The position numbers and the translations under genes were made by a program. Below, one piece after another: positions 54,892 to 64,000 of a stretch of DNA of 64,000 bases. Within the stretch, counting starts at the first letter, position 1, and every line of letters starts with the position of its first letter. Source of the DNA: Natrinema soli (lineage in GTDB: Archaea > Halobacteriota > Halobacteria > Halobacteriales > Natrialbaceae); NCBI RefSeq assembly GCF_028618695.1, contig NZ_JAQIVI010000022.1, positions 1-64,000 on the forward strand, read 5' to 3'. The notes under the pieces were generated by a model that did no database searches, was not told where the DNA came from, and worked only from the letters and a program-made list of their open reading frames with translations.

Positions 54892-55977
54892 ATGCGACAG
54901 TATGTAGCACGATCTTGGAACGTAATAGTCACCCTGATCGGGGTTTTGGCCGGATTCGGGTACTACTGGAAACGAATCGGACACGCGTTCGTAACGCTCA
55001 TTAGCGTGACAACGATCACGTTCGTCCTGTTTCGGATGATGCCGGGAAACCCGGCGCAGGCGATGCGCGCGCAGTTCGAGGAACAGCTGGGGGGACGTGG
55101 ACAGGCCGCCGACCCCGAAGTTATCGATCAGATGGTACAGGTCCACACCGGCTTCGATCCGAATCAACCGATGTACCTACAGTACTTTGAATATATGAGA
55201 GATATCATCCTGTACCAGGACTTCGGTCAGTCGATCCAGTACGGCGAACCGGTGTTCGACATCTTGTTCGCGGCGATGCCGTGGTCAGTGTTCATCAGCG
55301 TCTACGGTTTGGCACTGGGATATACGGCAAACATTCTCCTCGGTGCCGCGATGGCGTACACAGAGGGGTCTCGGTTCGACAACTCCATGACCGTCGTCGC
55401 AACGTTTCTGAACTCGATCCCGTACTACGTCGGTGCCATCCTCTTTCTCGCCTTCTTCGCGTACGAGCTCAGATGGTTCCCCGGCGGCGGTCGATACGAT
55501 ACGAGCCTCGAGCCGGGGCTCACTATCGAGTTCATGTCGAGCATCGTTCACCACGGCACGCTGCCGATCATGTCGAGTTTCATCGTCGGGTTCGGTGGCG
55601 GTGCGCTCGCAATGCGCGGAAACTCCGTTCGGATTCTGGGGGAGGATTACCTCCGTGTCGCCCGGCTCCGAGGGATCAGTTCGACCCGAATTGCGACGAG
55701 ATATGTCGCTCGGAATGCCATCCTGCCGCTGTACACACAGATGATGATCGGCATCGCCGCCGTGTTCTCGAGCAGCGTCGTCCTCGAATACATCTTCACG
55801 TATCCGGGCGTCGGCTGGTATACGTTCGACGCGATCAACATGCGCGATTATCCCCTCCTAATGGGCTCGTTCCTGTTTTTCACCATTATCACACTCATTG
55901 GTATTCTCCTCGCCGAGTTCACGTACGGAATCGTCGACCCGCGAGCAGGGTCAGGTGGTCAAAGTGAGTCATACTGA
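54892..55977 (+). CDS. dppB: Peptide/oligosaccharide ABC importer permease, DppB family
   Basis: A 361-residue membrane protein from MRQYVARSWN; an in-frame ATG 20 codons upstream (54832) is possible but hydrophilic. An ACTATA box about 30 bases before 54892 favours the shorter form. Family signature: TTITFVLFRMMPGNPAQAM near the N-terminus, GLALGYTANILLGAAMA, and the coupling loop RVARLRGISSTRIATRYVARNAILP. It has an extra N-terminal helix (VIVTLIGVLAGFGYY) before the canonical first one. It overlaps dppC by 14 bases. Confidence 0.88.
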   Translation: MRQYVARSWNVIVTLIGVLAGFGYYWKRIGHAFVTLISVTTITFVLFRMMPGNPAQAMRAQFEEQLGGRGQAADPEVIDQMVQVHTGFDPNQPMYLQYFEYMRDIILYQDFGQSIQYGEPVFDILFAAMPWSVFISVYGLALGYTANILLGAAMAYTEGSRFDNSMTVVATFLNSIPYYVGAILFLAFFAYELRWFPGGGRYDTSLEPGLTIEFMSSIVHHGTLPIMSSFIVGFGGGALAMRGNSVRILGEDYLRVARLRGISSTRIATRYVARNAILPLYTQMMIGIAAVFSSSVVLEYIFTYPGVGWYTFDAINMRDYPLLMGSFLFFTIITLIGILLAEFTYGIVDPRAGSGGQSESY

Positions 55978-57073
55978 CGAAACATCCACGGATGGTGGCG
56001 CACAACTCAGCGACGACCAGTTGTTCGGGCAACTTGCAGAGGCCGACAGCGTCCACCTCTCGAAGTGGGAGCGTTTCGATCGCACGCTGGATGCCTATGT
56101 GCTCGCTCCCGGGCGCGTTGCGTGGAACGACTGGCGAACGCGGTTCGGAATCGTGGTCATCGCGCTGTTCGCCTTTACCGGGACCGTGGCACCGCAGCTA
56201 GTGAAGAGCCCGGCCACGAACCAGGCACCGGTGAATCATCCACCGTTTTACGGCGGTCTCTCCGCCATCACCGAGCAGGGCGGATGGATCGACGTCACGC
56301 AAGCGTCGTTCGGATACATTTCGATCCCGTGGCTCTCGTTCCAGTATCCGCTGGGGGCCGACAACTACGGCTCGCCGATCGGACGCCAACTCGTCCATGC
56401 GACGCCGGATATGCTCGAGTTGGTCATCGCCGGTGCGATCGTTTCCGTCGGATTCGCGGTTCTCATCGGAGTCACGGCCGGGTACAAGGGCGGGAAAGTA
56501 GATTCGGTCCTCATGTCCGTCACGGACATCGTAATGACGATGCCTGGACTCCCGCTGGTCATCGTCATCGCGGCGATTTATCCGCCGCGCCAAGCGTGGT
56601 TGGTCGGGGTCGTCCTCGCAATCGACGCGTGGCCGGGCCTCGCGCGCGCACTGCGGTCACAAGTCCTGACGCTTCGCGAGGAGTCGTACGTCGAGGCCTC
56701 GCGAACAATGGGACTCCCCTCGAGGACGATCCTCTCACGAGATATCACGCCGCAACTGATGCCGTACATCCTCATTAACGCGGCGCAGGCCGGGAGAAAG
56801 GTAATCTTCGAGTCCGTCGCGCTGTACTTCCTCGGGGTACTCCCGTTCACCACTGCTAACTGGGGGATCATGATGGACACTGCCTATACCGACGGATACG
56901 CCCTCGTCAATCTCAGTAACTTCTACCAGCTGTTGTGGCCGATGACGGCGATCATCGTCATTTCGTTCGGGTTCATCCTGTTTTCACAGGGGATGGATCG
57001 AGTCTTCAATCCCCGTATCAGGGCACGGCACGCGAAGAAAGCCGGTGCTGACGAGGAGGAGATACCTAACTGA
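55964..57073 (+). CDS. dppC: Peptide/oligosaccharide ABC importer permease, DppC family
   Basis: A 369-residue membrane protein. The likely start is GTG at 55964 (VSHTDETSTDGG), just inside dppB and after a GGTGG stretch. A frame extension upstream of this lies wholly within dppB. Recognisable parts: NDWRTRFGIVVIALFAFTG (first helix), GADNYGSPIGRQLVHATPDMLELVIAGAIVSVGFAVLIGVTAGY and the coupling loop QVLTLREESYVEASRTMGLPSRTILSRDITPQLMP. It works with DppB and the fused ATPase. The long first periplasmic-side loop is unusual. Confidence 0.88.
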   Translation: MSHTDETSTDGGAQLSDDQLFGQLAEADSVHLSKWERFDRTLDAYVLAPGRVAWNDWRTRFGIVVIALFAFTGTVAPQLVKSPATNQAPVNHPPFYGGLSAITEQGGWIDVTQASFGYISIPWLSFQYPLGADNYGSPIGRQLVHATPDMLELVIAGAIVSVGFAVLIGVTAGYKGGKVDSVLMSVTDIVMTMPGLPLVIVIAAIYPPRQAWLVGVVLAIDAWPGLARALRSQVLTLREESYVEASRTMGLPSRTILSRDITPQLMPYILINAAQAGRKVIFESVALYFLGVLPFTTANWGIMMDTAYTDGYALVNLSNFYQLLWPMTAIIVISFGFILFSQGMDRVFNPRIRARHAKKAGADEEEIPN

Positions 57074-57292
57074 CTCCGCAGTTGCCGTCCCGTCTGTTGA
57101 CGCACTTCCTCCAATTCGGTGTAATTCTATTGCTGACGCATTCACCGCTAGTCACCGCTGAACGGTCAACAGTCCCGATCGATGCGTGGGTTGTTGCTCG
57201 GCGTTCATCCGATTCGATTGCGGCTGGAATCCGATCCAGCAGGGGACTGAGGCCAACATTTATGGTATTAGCCAGTGATCTACGGATAAAGC

Positions 57293-57553
57293 GTGCTGTC
57301 AACACAAACTGATTCAGATCCGAATACATCGAGCGAACGCCTCTATCGTGTCCTCACGATGCTCCGGGGATCGTTCCTGCTATCGATCGTGGTGATAGGC
57401 GTTGTGATGTTGCTCGTGGGGGGGATCTTCGATAGCATCTCGCTCACACAACAGGACGGGGTCATTGCCGGGATGCTCGGCGTATTCGGTCTCTCAGCGA
57501 TCGCTCTCGGGGGTACATTCTATGTCCTCCTGGTACTCATCAGTCGCTACTAG
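57293..57553 (+). CDS. Small two-helix membrane protein (86 residues)
   Basis: Starts at a GTG (MLSTQTDSDPNTSSERLYRV) about 28 bases after a TTTATGGTA-type box. It has an acidic N-terminal tail and two helices, SFLLSIVVIGVVMLLVGGIF and GVIAGMLGVFGLSAIALGGTFYVLLVLI. Its overall plan matches the 73-residue protein before dppB, though sequence identity is not obvious. It lies between dppC and the binding-protein gene. Function unknown; I infer only that it belongs with the importer or is a small stress-type membrane protein. Confidence 0.6.
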   Translation: MLSTQTDSDPNTSSERLYRVLTMLRGSFLLSIVVIGVVMLLVGGIFDSISLTQQDGVIAGMLGVFGLSAIALGGTFYVLLVLISRY

Positions 57554-57664
57554 ACGTGTGCGATCCCCTCACGCTCACCAATCGTTCGACGAGACAAATT
57601 CTCTCGAGTAGCCGCTGATAGTCAGTGCGCACCGATCGCACGACGGGAGCGCGGTTCGGAGCGG

Positions 57665-57700
57665 CGCGGTTCGGAGCGAACAGAGTGAGCGAGAACCGCG
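57665..57700. repeat. Inverted repeat after a short tandem repeat
   Basis: CGCGGTTC at 57665-57672 and GAACCGCG at 57693-57700 can form an 8-base stem with a 20-base loop. Just before it the unit GCGCGGTTCGGAGCG occurs twice in tandem (57650-57679). It could be a transcript terminator or a stem in the leader upstream of the binding protein. Confidence 0.4.
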
Positions 57701-57842
57701 GACTGTGCAATCGATGTGGAAACCGTTTCAGTTCTTCCGCTCGTAGCGGCAATCTAGAGCAGGGAGAGTATGATCAGGGAACAGTATTATCGGATTTAAT
57801 ATAAAATGGTATTTATTCTCTGCATGTGAATACAGTTAGCGT

Positions 57843-59675
57843 ATGCCAGATTATAACAGACATGACTCCATCGATTCGGCCAGTGAGTTCATCACACGGC
57901 GGAAGATGATGGCCGCGGGCGCGGCGGCGGTGACGGGTGGAGTCGCCGGCTGTCTCGGTGGGAGCTCCGATAACGACGGCACAATCACGACGTTCCACTC
58001 GTCGATCCCGACCGAGATGAATTTCAACACGTGGGCCCCCAGCTACCCGTGGAACCCGACGTGGTTACTACTCGAGCCAGTTCTTCGGTACTACTCCGAC
58101 GGATCGATCTCGCACGAGATGATTGAAGACTGGGAGTACGACGAGAATTCACAGGAACTAACGGTCCACCACAACGACGAGTTCTACTGGTGGAACGGTG
58201 ACGTGGTCAACGCCGCGGACAAGTACTGGTACGGTGAAGTCGCCCGCCTCCTCAACCCCGGGTCCAGCAACTACGAACAGCTTTCCCTCGAAAACAACGG
58301 TCAAACGATCATTCGGGAGTACAAGGAGCCGCAGAATCCACAGCTCGTCGAGTACAATCTTGGCGGGTATCTCGGCGCAATGATGCGTGGTCACCGCGAC
58401 AAGTTCCGCCCGTGGGCCGAGGAACTCCAAGACGCTTCGACAGAAGAGGAACGAGTCGATATAGAGAAACGGATGGTCGAGGAAATGCCGCTACACATTT
58501 CGACGGTCGCCGACGAGGGCCTCGGTATGGGTCCGTTCGAAATCGTCGACTTCGACGAACAGGGGATCCACTGCGAACTGTACGACGAGCACCCGTACGC
58601 CGACCAGATAAATATCGACAAGCTCGAGTACGTTCTCGCGGCGGACGAGGCGGTTGCCCAGCAGATCATGGGCGGCGATCTCGACTTCGGGTTCGGTCGG
58701 TTATCAAACTGGATCGGCGATCAGAATACGAACAACGTGGAAATGCTCGCCCCGTACCAGGATACGTTCATGCGCAAGCTCGAGTTCATGATGCAAGGGC
58801 CTGCCGCCGAGCACATGCGCACGTTGGAAGTCCGTCGCGCGATCGCTCACGTGATTAATCTCGAGCACGTCTCCACGAACTTCACTCCGGAGAGTACGGT
58901 CCGATCCCGACAGACCGGACTTCCGGAGCTCGTGACGGAAGACAAGCTCGGTGACTCCGTCGACGACTTCATCGATTACCCCACGGAAGCGGACGAAGAG
59001 GGGGCGACCGAACTGATGGAATCGGCGGGATACGAACACGACGGTGAGAGCTGGCTGGACGACGGCGGGGACACGGTCGGGCTCGAGATAGCCGTCCCAC
59101 AGTGGGCCGACAATCCCGCTCGGACCGTTACGGACCAGCTCTCACAGTTCGGATTCGAAGTGGATCTATCCGTTCTAGAGGGTGCGACATACAACGATCG
59201 GACGGAGGATAGCGTCGATTTCGACCTGACGATGGGCAATCACGGAGCGCTGATCGCACATCCGTCCTACTATTTCCGGCCCACTCACAAACACGGCAAC
59301 GATCTCGGCGATGCGAACGTCATCGAGGGTGCGCTCGAAGACGGTCAGGACCGGTCGCCGTACAACGGCAAAGAGTTGATCGTCGAGATTCCGACGGAAA
59401 TCGGTCAAGAGGACCTCTCCGGGTCGACAGAAGAAGTCAATCTCTACGAACTCTATCAGGAGTGGATGACCACGCAGTCCGAAGAACGGAATCAAGAACT
59501 CGTACAGACGTTCGCCCGGTACTGGAACTTCTATCTGCCGGGGATCGACCTGTTCGAGATGATGGGCGGTTCGTGGGGGAACACCAATAACTGGGAGTTC
59601 GACGTCAATGACGAGTGGAAAGCGTACCGCGGCGGGTTCCGCGCCGCGAAGCGAGGGTATATCTCACCGAAGTAA
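57843..59675 (+). CDS. Peptide/oligosaccharide ABC importer substrate-binding lipoprotein
   Basis: A 610-residue receptor of the SBP family 5 (DppA/OppA-like). A Tat signal with R19-R20 (FITRRKMMAAGAAAVTGGVAGC) ends at the lipid Cys C37. The mature domain includes VHHNDEFYWWNGDVVNAADKYWYGEVARLL (the EVARL-type loop), VLAADEAVAQQIMGGDLDFGF and VRRAIAHVINLEHVS. It delivers ligand to the DppBC/ATPase importer. With a polysaccharide lyase next door, the ligand is probably an oligosaccharide rather than a peptide; this is inference. A TATTTAT box lies about 30 bases before the start. Confidence 0.9.
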   Translation: MPDYNRHDSIDSASEFITRRKMMAAGAAAVTGGVAGCLGGSSDNDGTITTFHSSIPTEMNFNTWAPSYPWNPTWLLLEPVLRYYSDGSISHEMIEDWEYDENSQELTVHHNDEFYWWNGDVVNAADKYWYGEVARLLNPGSSNYEQLSLENNGQTIIREYKEPQNPQLVEYNLGGYLGAMMRGHRDKFRPWAEELQDASTEEERVDIEKRMVEEMPLHISTVADEGLGMGPFEIVDFDEQGIHCELYDEHPYADQINIDKLEYVLAADEAVAQQIMGGDLDFGFGRLSNWIGDQNTNNVEMLAPYQDTFMRKLEFMMQGPAAEHMRTLEVRRAIAHVINLEHVSTNFTPESTVRSRQTGLPELVTEDKLGDSVDDFIDYPTEADEEGATELMESAGYEHDGESWLDDGGDTVGLEIAVPQWADNPARTVTDQLSQFGFEVDLSVLEGATYNDRTEDSVDFDLTMGNHGALIAHPSYYFRPTHKHGNDLGDANVIEGALEDGQDRSPYNGKELIVEIPTEIGQEDLSGSTEEVNLYELYQEWMTTQSEERNQELVQTFARYWNFYLPGIDLFEMMGGSWGNTNNWEFDVNDEWKAYRGGFRAAKRGYISPK

Positions 59676-59903
59676 CGCCGGCCACGAGCACGCATTCGCT
59701 CCACGATTGAATGCGACGTCCGTCCGATCGAACCCGGAAATCGATGGAACCGACTGTGCTGTGCGCATCGTACGGTCGAACGCTCGCGTCGGTTGCTGTC
59801 ACGCCCCGCTGCGCTTCGTCTTCGACGACGGCACCTCCCGATTTCTCTCCTTCTCGAGACGATTGTAGTTTGGATAGTAATCGGTCAGTGATACTCAACC
59901 AAG

Positions 59904-59911
59904 CATATATG
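59904..59911 (+). promoter_or_regulatory. TATA box of the polysaccharide lyase gene
   Basis: CATATATG centred 24 bases before the ATG at 59931 and 30 before the ATG at 59937. A separate promoter here suggests the lyase is transcribed independently of the importer genes. Confidence 0.5.
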
Positions 59912-59930
59912 TTCGCGGATACTGTTATGC

Positions 59931-62900
59931 ATGGTGATGGCGAGTGACAATCCAACTACTAGCACACCCAGGTGGCAACACGACGGTCTCTGTACCGTAA
60001 TTGATCGATCACCGGATATCGACGTTCTCCGTCGGTCGTTTCTCGCCACAACGGGAGCGGGAATCGTCGGCGGGCTGCTCGCCGGATCCGAAACGACGCG
60101 AGCCGCCGAAGACGACGCGTCTCACCGGAAGACTCGGCCAACGGTCTGGACGGCGGAGATGCGCCAGAACGCCCGTCAAAACGTCACTGAGTACGACTGG
60201 GCTGAAAGCAGACGAGACTCCGCTGTCGAGACGGCAAATGGGCTCCTGGATCGGTGGGGGCCGGATCTCGACAGTCTCTGGAGCCTGATCACGTCCCAGG
60301 ACATCCCTCGAGGAGGAGGCGTCTCGGCCGAACGCAATATCCTGGGTGGCTATTCCGATCCCGGCACTGACCGACGCTGGAAGATCGAGACGACGGTCGA
60401 GAACCCGAACGGGGACGGGAACTTGGTCGTCCCGACGAACGACTTCGGAGCCTATCGCCAGAGCGGTCTGGACGAACGGGGCATGTTCGATCCCGAACTA
60501 GCCGACGACTCGCTGCTGGTCAACGAGGAACACCCCGAGATGGGCGACGGATGGGGCGTCGACGACGGCTGGGGGTGGGTCGACGAAGACGACGATCTCG
60601 GCGCCGGCGAGGGCAACCGCTGGAACTTCGTCGCCTACTACAACCACTGGTTCGTCTGGCGACCCGGTGGAGTCCGTCGACTCGTCGTCGCACTTCAGGA
60701 CGCGTACTTGTTGACCGGCGATCCGACATACGCCGTTGCCGGTCTGGTCGTACTCGATCGCATCGCGGACGTCTACCCGGAGATGTCGATCTGGGAGTAT
60801 AAACAGAGCGACGGCTTCATGAATAACCACGGCGGCCGCCAGACCGGACGCATCCTCGGGGGGTCGTGGGAGACGAACCTCGTCCGCGATCTCATGCCTG
60901 CCTACGACGCGTTCTTCCCCGCGCTCGAGGACGACGAGGTCAGCAACGAGGTGATCGGGTTCCTCGAACGGAAGACCGAAGAGTTTCCGGGATTGGACGG
61001 CAAGGGCTCGGTCCGACAGATCCGCGAGAACATCGAGGAGAACTTCATCCAGGAGATGCTTCCGGCCGCGAAAGAGTCCGATCTCGTCCCGTCCAGAGGA
61101 CAGCGCCCGGCGGTCGCCCTCTCGGCACGTGTTCAAGACGATGTCCGAGAAAACGGATACACTCGAGAGGCGCTCGAGTGGCTCTTCCAGCCCGGCGGCG
61201 AGCAGTTCGTCGGCGACGTCTGGAACGAAGAGCCGGAGAACTGGGTCACGACCGGTGGCGAGGTCCTGACCCCGCTGATCAATCAGTGTGATCGAGACGG
61301 ATACTGGCACGAGGCTGCGCCGCTGTACAACCGGATCCAGATGGCGTCGATCCGCCAGGTGGCCGAGGTTCTCAAGGGCTACGACGGCTTCGACGGGGCG
61401 GATCTCTACCAACACCCGAAGATGCAACAGGCGCTCGGGATCAATTCCGACCTCATTCTGCTCGATACTCTGGTCCCCGAGATCGGCGACACCCACGCCT
61501 ACAGCGGTGACAACTGGGTAAGCCAGTCGGGGATCGAAGACGGCTACGAAGTGACCGGGGATTCCCGATTCGCACAGTTATGGCACTTCGTGAACGGGTA
61601 CTCGACGACGGGGATCCGCGGCTCCATCTACGACGCCGATCCCGATCGACTCGGTGACGAAATCCAGTCGATCGTCAACGCCGAAGGGCCGCTGGATCTG
61701 CCGAGTCAGAACCTCGCGGGCTACGGATTCGCGGCGCTTCGCGACGGAGAGAACTACATGAATCAGCAGTTCGGGACGGTCTTCGACACGTCCATACTAT
61801 TCAACGATGCCTCGACAGCGATCAACGATAGCTTCGAGGAGGCGATCCAGCTCGAGGCCGAGCAGGAAGGTGAACAGTGGTCCTTCACGTTCGATGTCGA
61901 CGTGGCCGGTGAGTACGAACTCGAACACGAGGCGCTGTTCACCTCCAGCTACGGCATCTACGAGCTGTACCTCAACGGCGAACACGTCGATACTGTCGAT
62001 TTCATGGCCGGTGGGAGCGGTCGCGACGTCCTGTCGTCCGTCGAAGCGCTGCCGGAAGGCACGAACACAATACGGTGGGTGAACGTCGGCAAGAACGCGG
62101 ACTCGAGCGGCTACAAAATGGCCCTGTACTCCCTTACGTTGCTCGACGAGGAAGACCGGGCCCGGAGAGACGACGCCGCCGAACTGGGCAACGCCAAACG
62201 CGCGGTCTGGCTGTACTACGGACGGAACGGGATCGGCGGCGGCGGTACCCCACACGGCCACCGCGACGCGCTGAACATCGGGATCGCGGCCAACGAGATG
62301 GAACTCGCGCGGGACCTCGGATACCCCGAACGGACCGGAACCTACGCGCCCCGGCAGTTCTTCACGGACAACACGCTCAGTCACAACACGGTCGTGGTCG
62401 ACGAAGGGGGCCAGAAACACCACTGGGTCGGTGAGCCGCGACACTTCGAGGGGAACGACGAGCGCGTGAACCTGATCGACGTCGAGGCACCGAACGTCTA
62501 CGACCAAACCGACGAATACCGCCGGACGACCGCCATGATCACCGTCGACGACGAGCACTCCTACGCGGTCGACTTCTTCACGGTCGAGGGCGGTGACGAT
62601 CACCGCTTTAGCTTCCACGGAACGAAGGCGGACGTGTCGACCGAGGGGCTCCATCTCGTCGCCCAGGAGGGCGGTACTCTGGCCGGCGAGGACGTCCCCT
62701 TCGGGGACGGCACGTACGACGAAGCGATGTACGATGCGGACGGCGCGCGCACGGCGGGTGCTGGCTTCAACTACTTCGACAACGTCGAACGCGATCGCGA
62801 TCCCGGCGAAAAAATCGCGGTGGAATGGGACGTGGAGGATCACTTCGATGTCCGCGACGACGACGCCGAGGCCGTCCGCATGCGGCTGACCTCCTTCGGC

Positions 62901-63707
62901 GACTTCGACGATGTCGCACTCGCGGACGGCTATCCGCCACAGAGCTCCAGCAGCGCTGAGCCCGAGCCCAGCATCCGGTACGCGTTCCTCAACCGCAGCG
63001 GGTCGGACCTCGAGAGCACGTTCGTTTCGACGATCGAGCACTACGAGGGTGAACGCGTCGTCGACTCCGTCGAGAAAGTCGACGTCACCGGCGGCGAGGC
63101 CCACGCGGTCAGGGTGGAACTCACGAGCGGGCGGACCGACTACATCGTCTGTGCGTTCGACGAGAACGCCACCCTCGTCGTCGACGAGACGTTCGAGTTC
63201 AAGGGGTTCTTCGGCGTCTACTCGGTCGAAGACGACGACCCCGAATACGCCTACGTCCACGACGGCAGACGGCTGGCTCCCCTCGGTAGCGGGCCGATAG
63301 TCCAGGAGGCGTACAGCGAAATCAAGGGGTTCGTCGAGGACTTCACGGAGGGAATGTCGCTCGAGAACGAACTCGCGGTTCGGATCGGCAGCGGCCACCC
63401 ACCGGAACTCGAGCGGCACGCCGGCTTCGTCTACGTCGACAACGACAACTCGGATCCCTGGCGCGGCGAGCCTGACCCGACGAACCCGATCGAAGGTCGC
63501 GACCAGCGCGGCCGAGGCAACGGCGCGTATCCGATCGAAGCGATCGGCGACGGCGGGGGGAACATCGTAACGGTCGACGTCGGCGATAAAACCTTCACCC
63601 GCGACTTCGTCGATTCCGAACAACTCGAAGCGGGCGGTTATAATTACATTATCGACGAGGACGACGATGTCAGGATCCCGTTGACGGCGACCTGGTCTCG
63701 CGAGTAA
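59931..63707 (+). CDS. Tat-exported heparinase II/III-type polysaccharide lyase with an inserted carbohydrate-binding-like domain
   Basis: A 1258-residue protein. R35-R36 in RRSFLATTGAGIVGG starts a Tat signal without a lipobox, so it is probably secreted. Residues about 90-620 are the alpha/alpha barrel (MNNHGGRQTGRILGGSWETNLVRD, about 297-320). About 636-737 is a beta-rich insert (WSFTFDVDVAGEYELEHEA...IYELYLNGEHVDTVDF...NTIRWVNVGKN) resembling carbohydrate-binding modules. From about 770 the heparinase II/III fold returns with THGHRDALNIGIAANEME (HGHRD) and LSHNTVVVDEGGQ, both conserved in these lyases. It would cleave an acidic polysaccharide by elimination. The substrate (alginate, heparin-like or other uronan) is unclear. 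Start: ATG at 59931 or 59937. Confidence 0.85.
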   Translation: MVMASDNPTTSTPRWQHDGLCTVIDRSPDIDVLRRSFLATTGAGIVGGLLAGSETTRAAEDDASHRKTRPTVWTAEMRQNARQNVTEYDWAESRRDSAVETANGLLDRWGPDLDSLWSLITSQDIPRGGGVSAERNILGGYSDPGTDRRWKIETTVENPNGDGNLVVPTNDFGAYRQSGLDERGMFDPELADDSLLVNEEHPEMGDGWGVDDGWGWVDEDDDLGAGEGNRWNFVAYYNHWFVWRPGGVRRLVVALQDAYLLTGDPTYAVAGLVVLDRIADVYPEMSIWEYKQSDGFMNNHGGRQTGRILGGSWETNLVRDLMPAYDAFFPALEDDEVSNEVIGFLERKTEEFPGLDGKGSVRQIRENIEENFIQEMLPAAKESDLVPSRGQRPAVALSARVQDDVRENGYTREALEWLFQPGGEQFVGDVWNEEPENWVTTGGEVLTPLINQCDRDGYWHEAAPLYNRIQMASIRQVAEVLKGYDGFDGADLYQHPKMQQALGINSDLILLDTLVPEIGDTHAYSGDNWVSQSGIEDGYEVTGDSRFAQLWHFVNGYSTTGIRGSIYDADPDRLGDEIQSIVNAEGPLDLPSQNLAGYGFAALRDGENYMNQQFGTVFDTSILFNDASTAINDSFEEAIQLEAEQEGEQWSFTFDVDVAGEYELEHEALFTSSYGIYELYLNGEHVDTVDFMAGGSGRDVLSSVEALPEGTNTIRWVNVGKNADSSGYKMALYSLTLLDEEDRARRDDAAELGNAKRAVWLYYGRNGIGGGGTPHGHRDALNIGIAANEMELARDLGYPERTGTYAPRQFFTDNTLSHNTVVVDEGGQKHHWVGEPRHFEGNDERVNLIDVEAPNVYDQTDEYRRTTAMITVDDEHSYAVDFFTVEGGDDHRFSFHGTKADVSTEGLHLVAQEGGTLAGEDVPFGDGTYDEAMYDADGARTAGAGFNYFDNVERDRDPGEKIAVEWDVEDHFDVRDDDAEAVRMRLTSFGDFDDVALADGYPPQSSSSAEPEPSIRYAFLNRSGSDLESTFVSTIEHYEGERVVDSVEKVDVTGGEAHAVRVELTSGRTDYIVCAFDENATLVVDETFEFKGFFGVYSVEDDDPEYAYVHDGRRLAPLGSGPIVQEAYSEIKGFVEDFTEGMSLENELAVRIGSGHPPELERHAGFVYVDNDNSDPWRGEPDPTNPIEGRDQRGRGNGAYPIEAIGDGGGNIVTVDVGDKTFTRDFVDSEQLEAGGYNYIIDEDDDVRIPLTATWSRE

Positions 63708-63742
63708 ATGCGATTCGATCCCGTCGGTTTCGTGTGATCAAC

Positions 63743-64000
63743 TCACTCGATCTGGCGTTCGAGAGGGAGCGACTCGAGCGGTTTCGTCTCCCGACCGAGA
63801 ACCGTTACGAGAGCCCGGCCGGCCGTTTCAGGGATCGGTTCTGGCATGCCGAGTCTGTCCTGGACGTATGTCGCGACGTACGCGATGTCGTCGGGCAACC
63901 GCTCGTACTCGTTGGGCAGCCCGAGCGAGACGACGACGACCGGAAGCGCGTCGGACAGCGTGTCGACGACTCGTCGCTGTCCGTCCGGGAATTCCTCCCG
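63743..64000 (-). CDS. C-terminal part of a probable family 3 glycoside hydrolase; 5' end beyond the window
   Basis: The minus-strand frame enters from the right edge and ends at a TGA at 63743-63745, giving 85 residues. PVVVVSLGLPNEYERLPDDIAYVATYVQDRLGMPEPIPETAGRALVTVLG resembles the last strand-helix of bacterial beta-N-acetylhexosaminidase/beta-glucosidase (GH3) chains, where VSLxNPYD...YVATY is common. It converges on the lyase gene. Family 3 enzymes remove non-reducing sugars from oligosaccharides, which would suit the module. Only the tail is visible, so this is a tentative call. Confidence 0.5.
   Translation of the reverse strand, partial: REEFPDGQRRVVDTLSDALPVVVVSLGLPNEYERLPDDIAYVATYVQDRLGMPEPIPETAGRALVTVLGRETKPLESLPLERQIE

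Noticed and set aside
61797..63623. 608-codon open frame on the minus strand
   Set aside because: It is the mirror of the polysaccharide lyase gene; long antisense frames are normal in GC-rich haloarchaeal DNA and its sequence has no domain.

Overview
The window reads as a chromosomal segment of a halophilic archaeon (class Halobacteria; a Natrialbales-like relative is my guess, not demonstrated). The signs are GC-rich DNA, very acidic proteins, Tat-type lipoprotein signals (RR motif followed by a GCLGG lipobox), haloarchaeal domain families (DUF7344-type winged helix, standalone OB-fold/zinc-ribbon thiolase partner, HAD-ECH fusion) and many TATA boxes 24-33 bases upstream of the start codon, as expected for leaderless archaeal mRNAs. 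No rRNA, tRNA or CRISPR array was seen.

Bases 1-31,700 look like a catabolic island for aromatic or other CoA-activated acids. It starts with a truncated aldehyde:ferredoxin oxidoreductase-like gene, a PaaG-like crotonase and a MaoC hydratase. Next comes a tightly overlapping four-gene operon: a ribbon-helix-helix-like protein, a UbiD decarboxylase, a UbiD paralogue without the catalytic motif, and a metallo-beta-lactamase-fold protein. Then follows a phenylacetyl-CoA epoxidase-type operon on the minus strand (paaA, paaD, paaB, paaC, a separate 58-residue zinc ribbon, and a crotonase), with a GNAT protein and a 2Fe-2S ferredoxin diverging from it. After these lie a benzoate/aminobenzoate-type CoA ligase, a two-subunit CoA transferase, a five-gene branched-chain-type ABC importer, two more crotonases, a universal stress protein, a frameshifted acetyltransferase, alcohol, 3-hydroxyacyl-CoA, aldehyde and acyl-CoA dehydrogenases, and a patch of decayed genes.

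Bases 32,800-46,060 hold a second acyl-CoA set: OB-fold protein plus thiolase, a fused 3-hydroxyacyl-CoA dehydrogenase/enoyl-CoA hydratase, a MaoC hydratase, an acyl-CoA synthetase, a methylmalonyl-CoA-epimerase-like protein, a second complete branched-chain-type ABC importer and an IclR regulator. Together the two halves could import an organic acid, load it on CoA, open or decarboxylate a ring and send the products through beta-oxidation. The exact substrate cannot be read from the sequence.

Bases 46,060-49,590 are a low-coding region with wrecked IS6-type transposases, another IclR regulator and copies of a short hairpin repeat. Four copies of this ~80-86 bp element occur in the window, in two sequence subtypes.

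Bases 49,594-64,000 are a separate sugar/polysaccharide module: a medium-chain polyol-type dehydrogenase, a HEAT-repeat protein, an oligopeptide/oligosaccharide ABC importer with both ATPases fused in one chain, two tiny two-helix membrane proteins interleaved with its permease genes, a large Tat-exported heparinase II/III-type lyase and the tail of a probable family 3 glycoside hydrolase.
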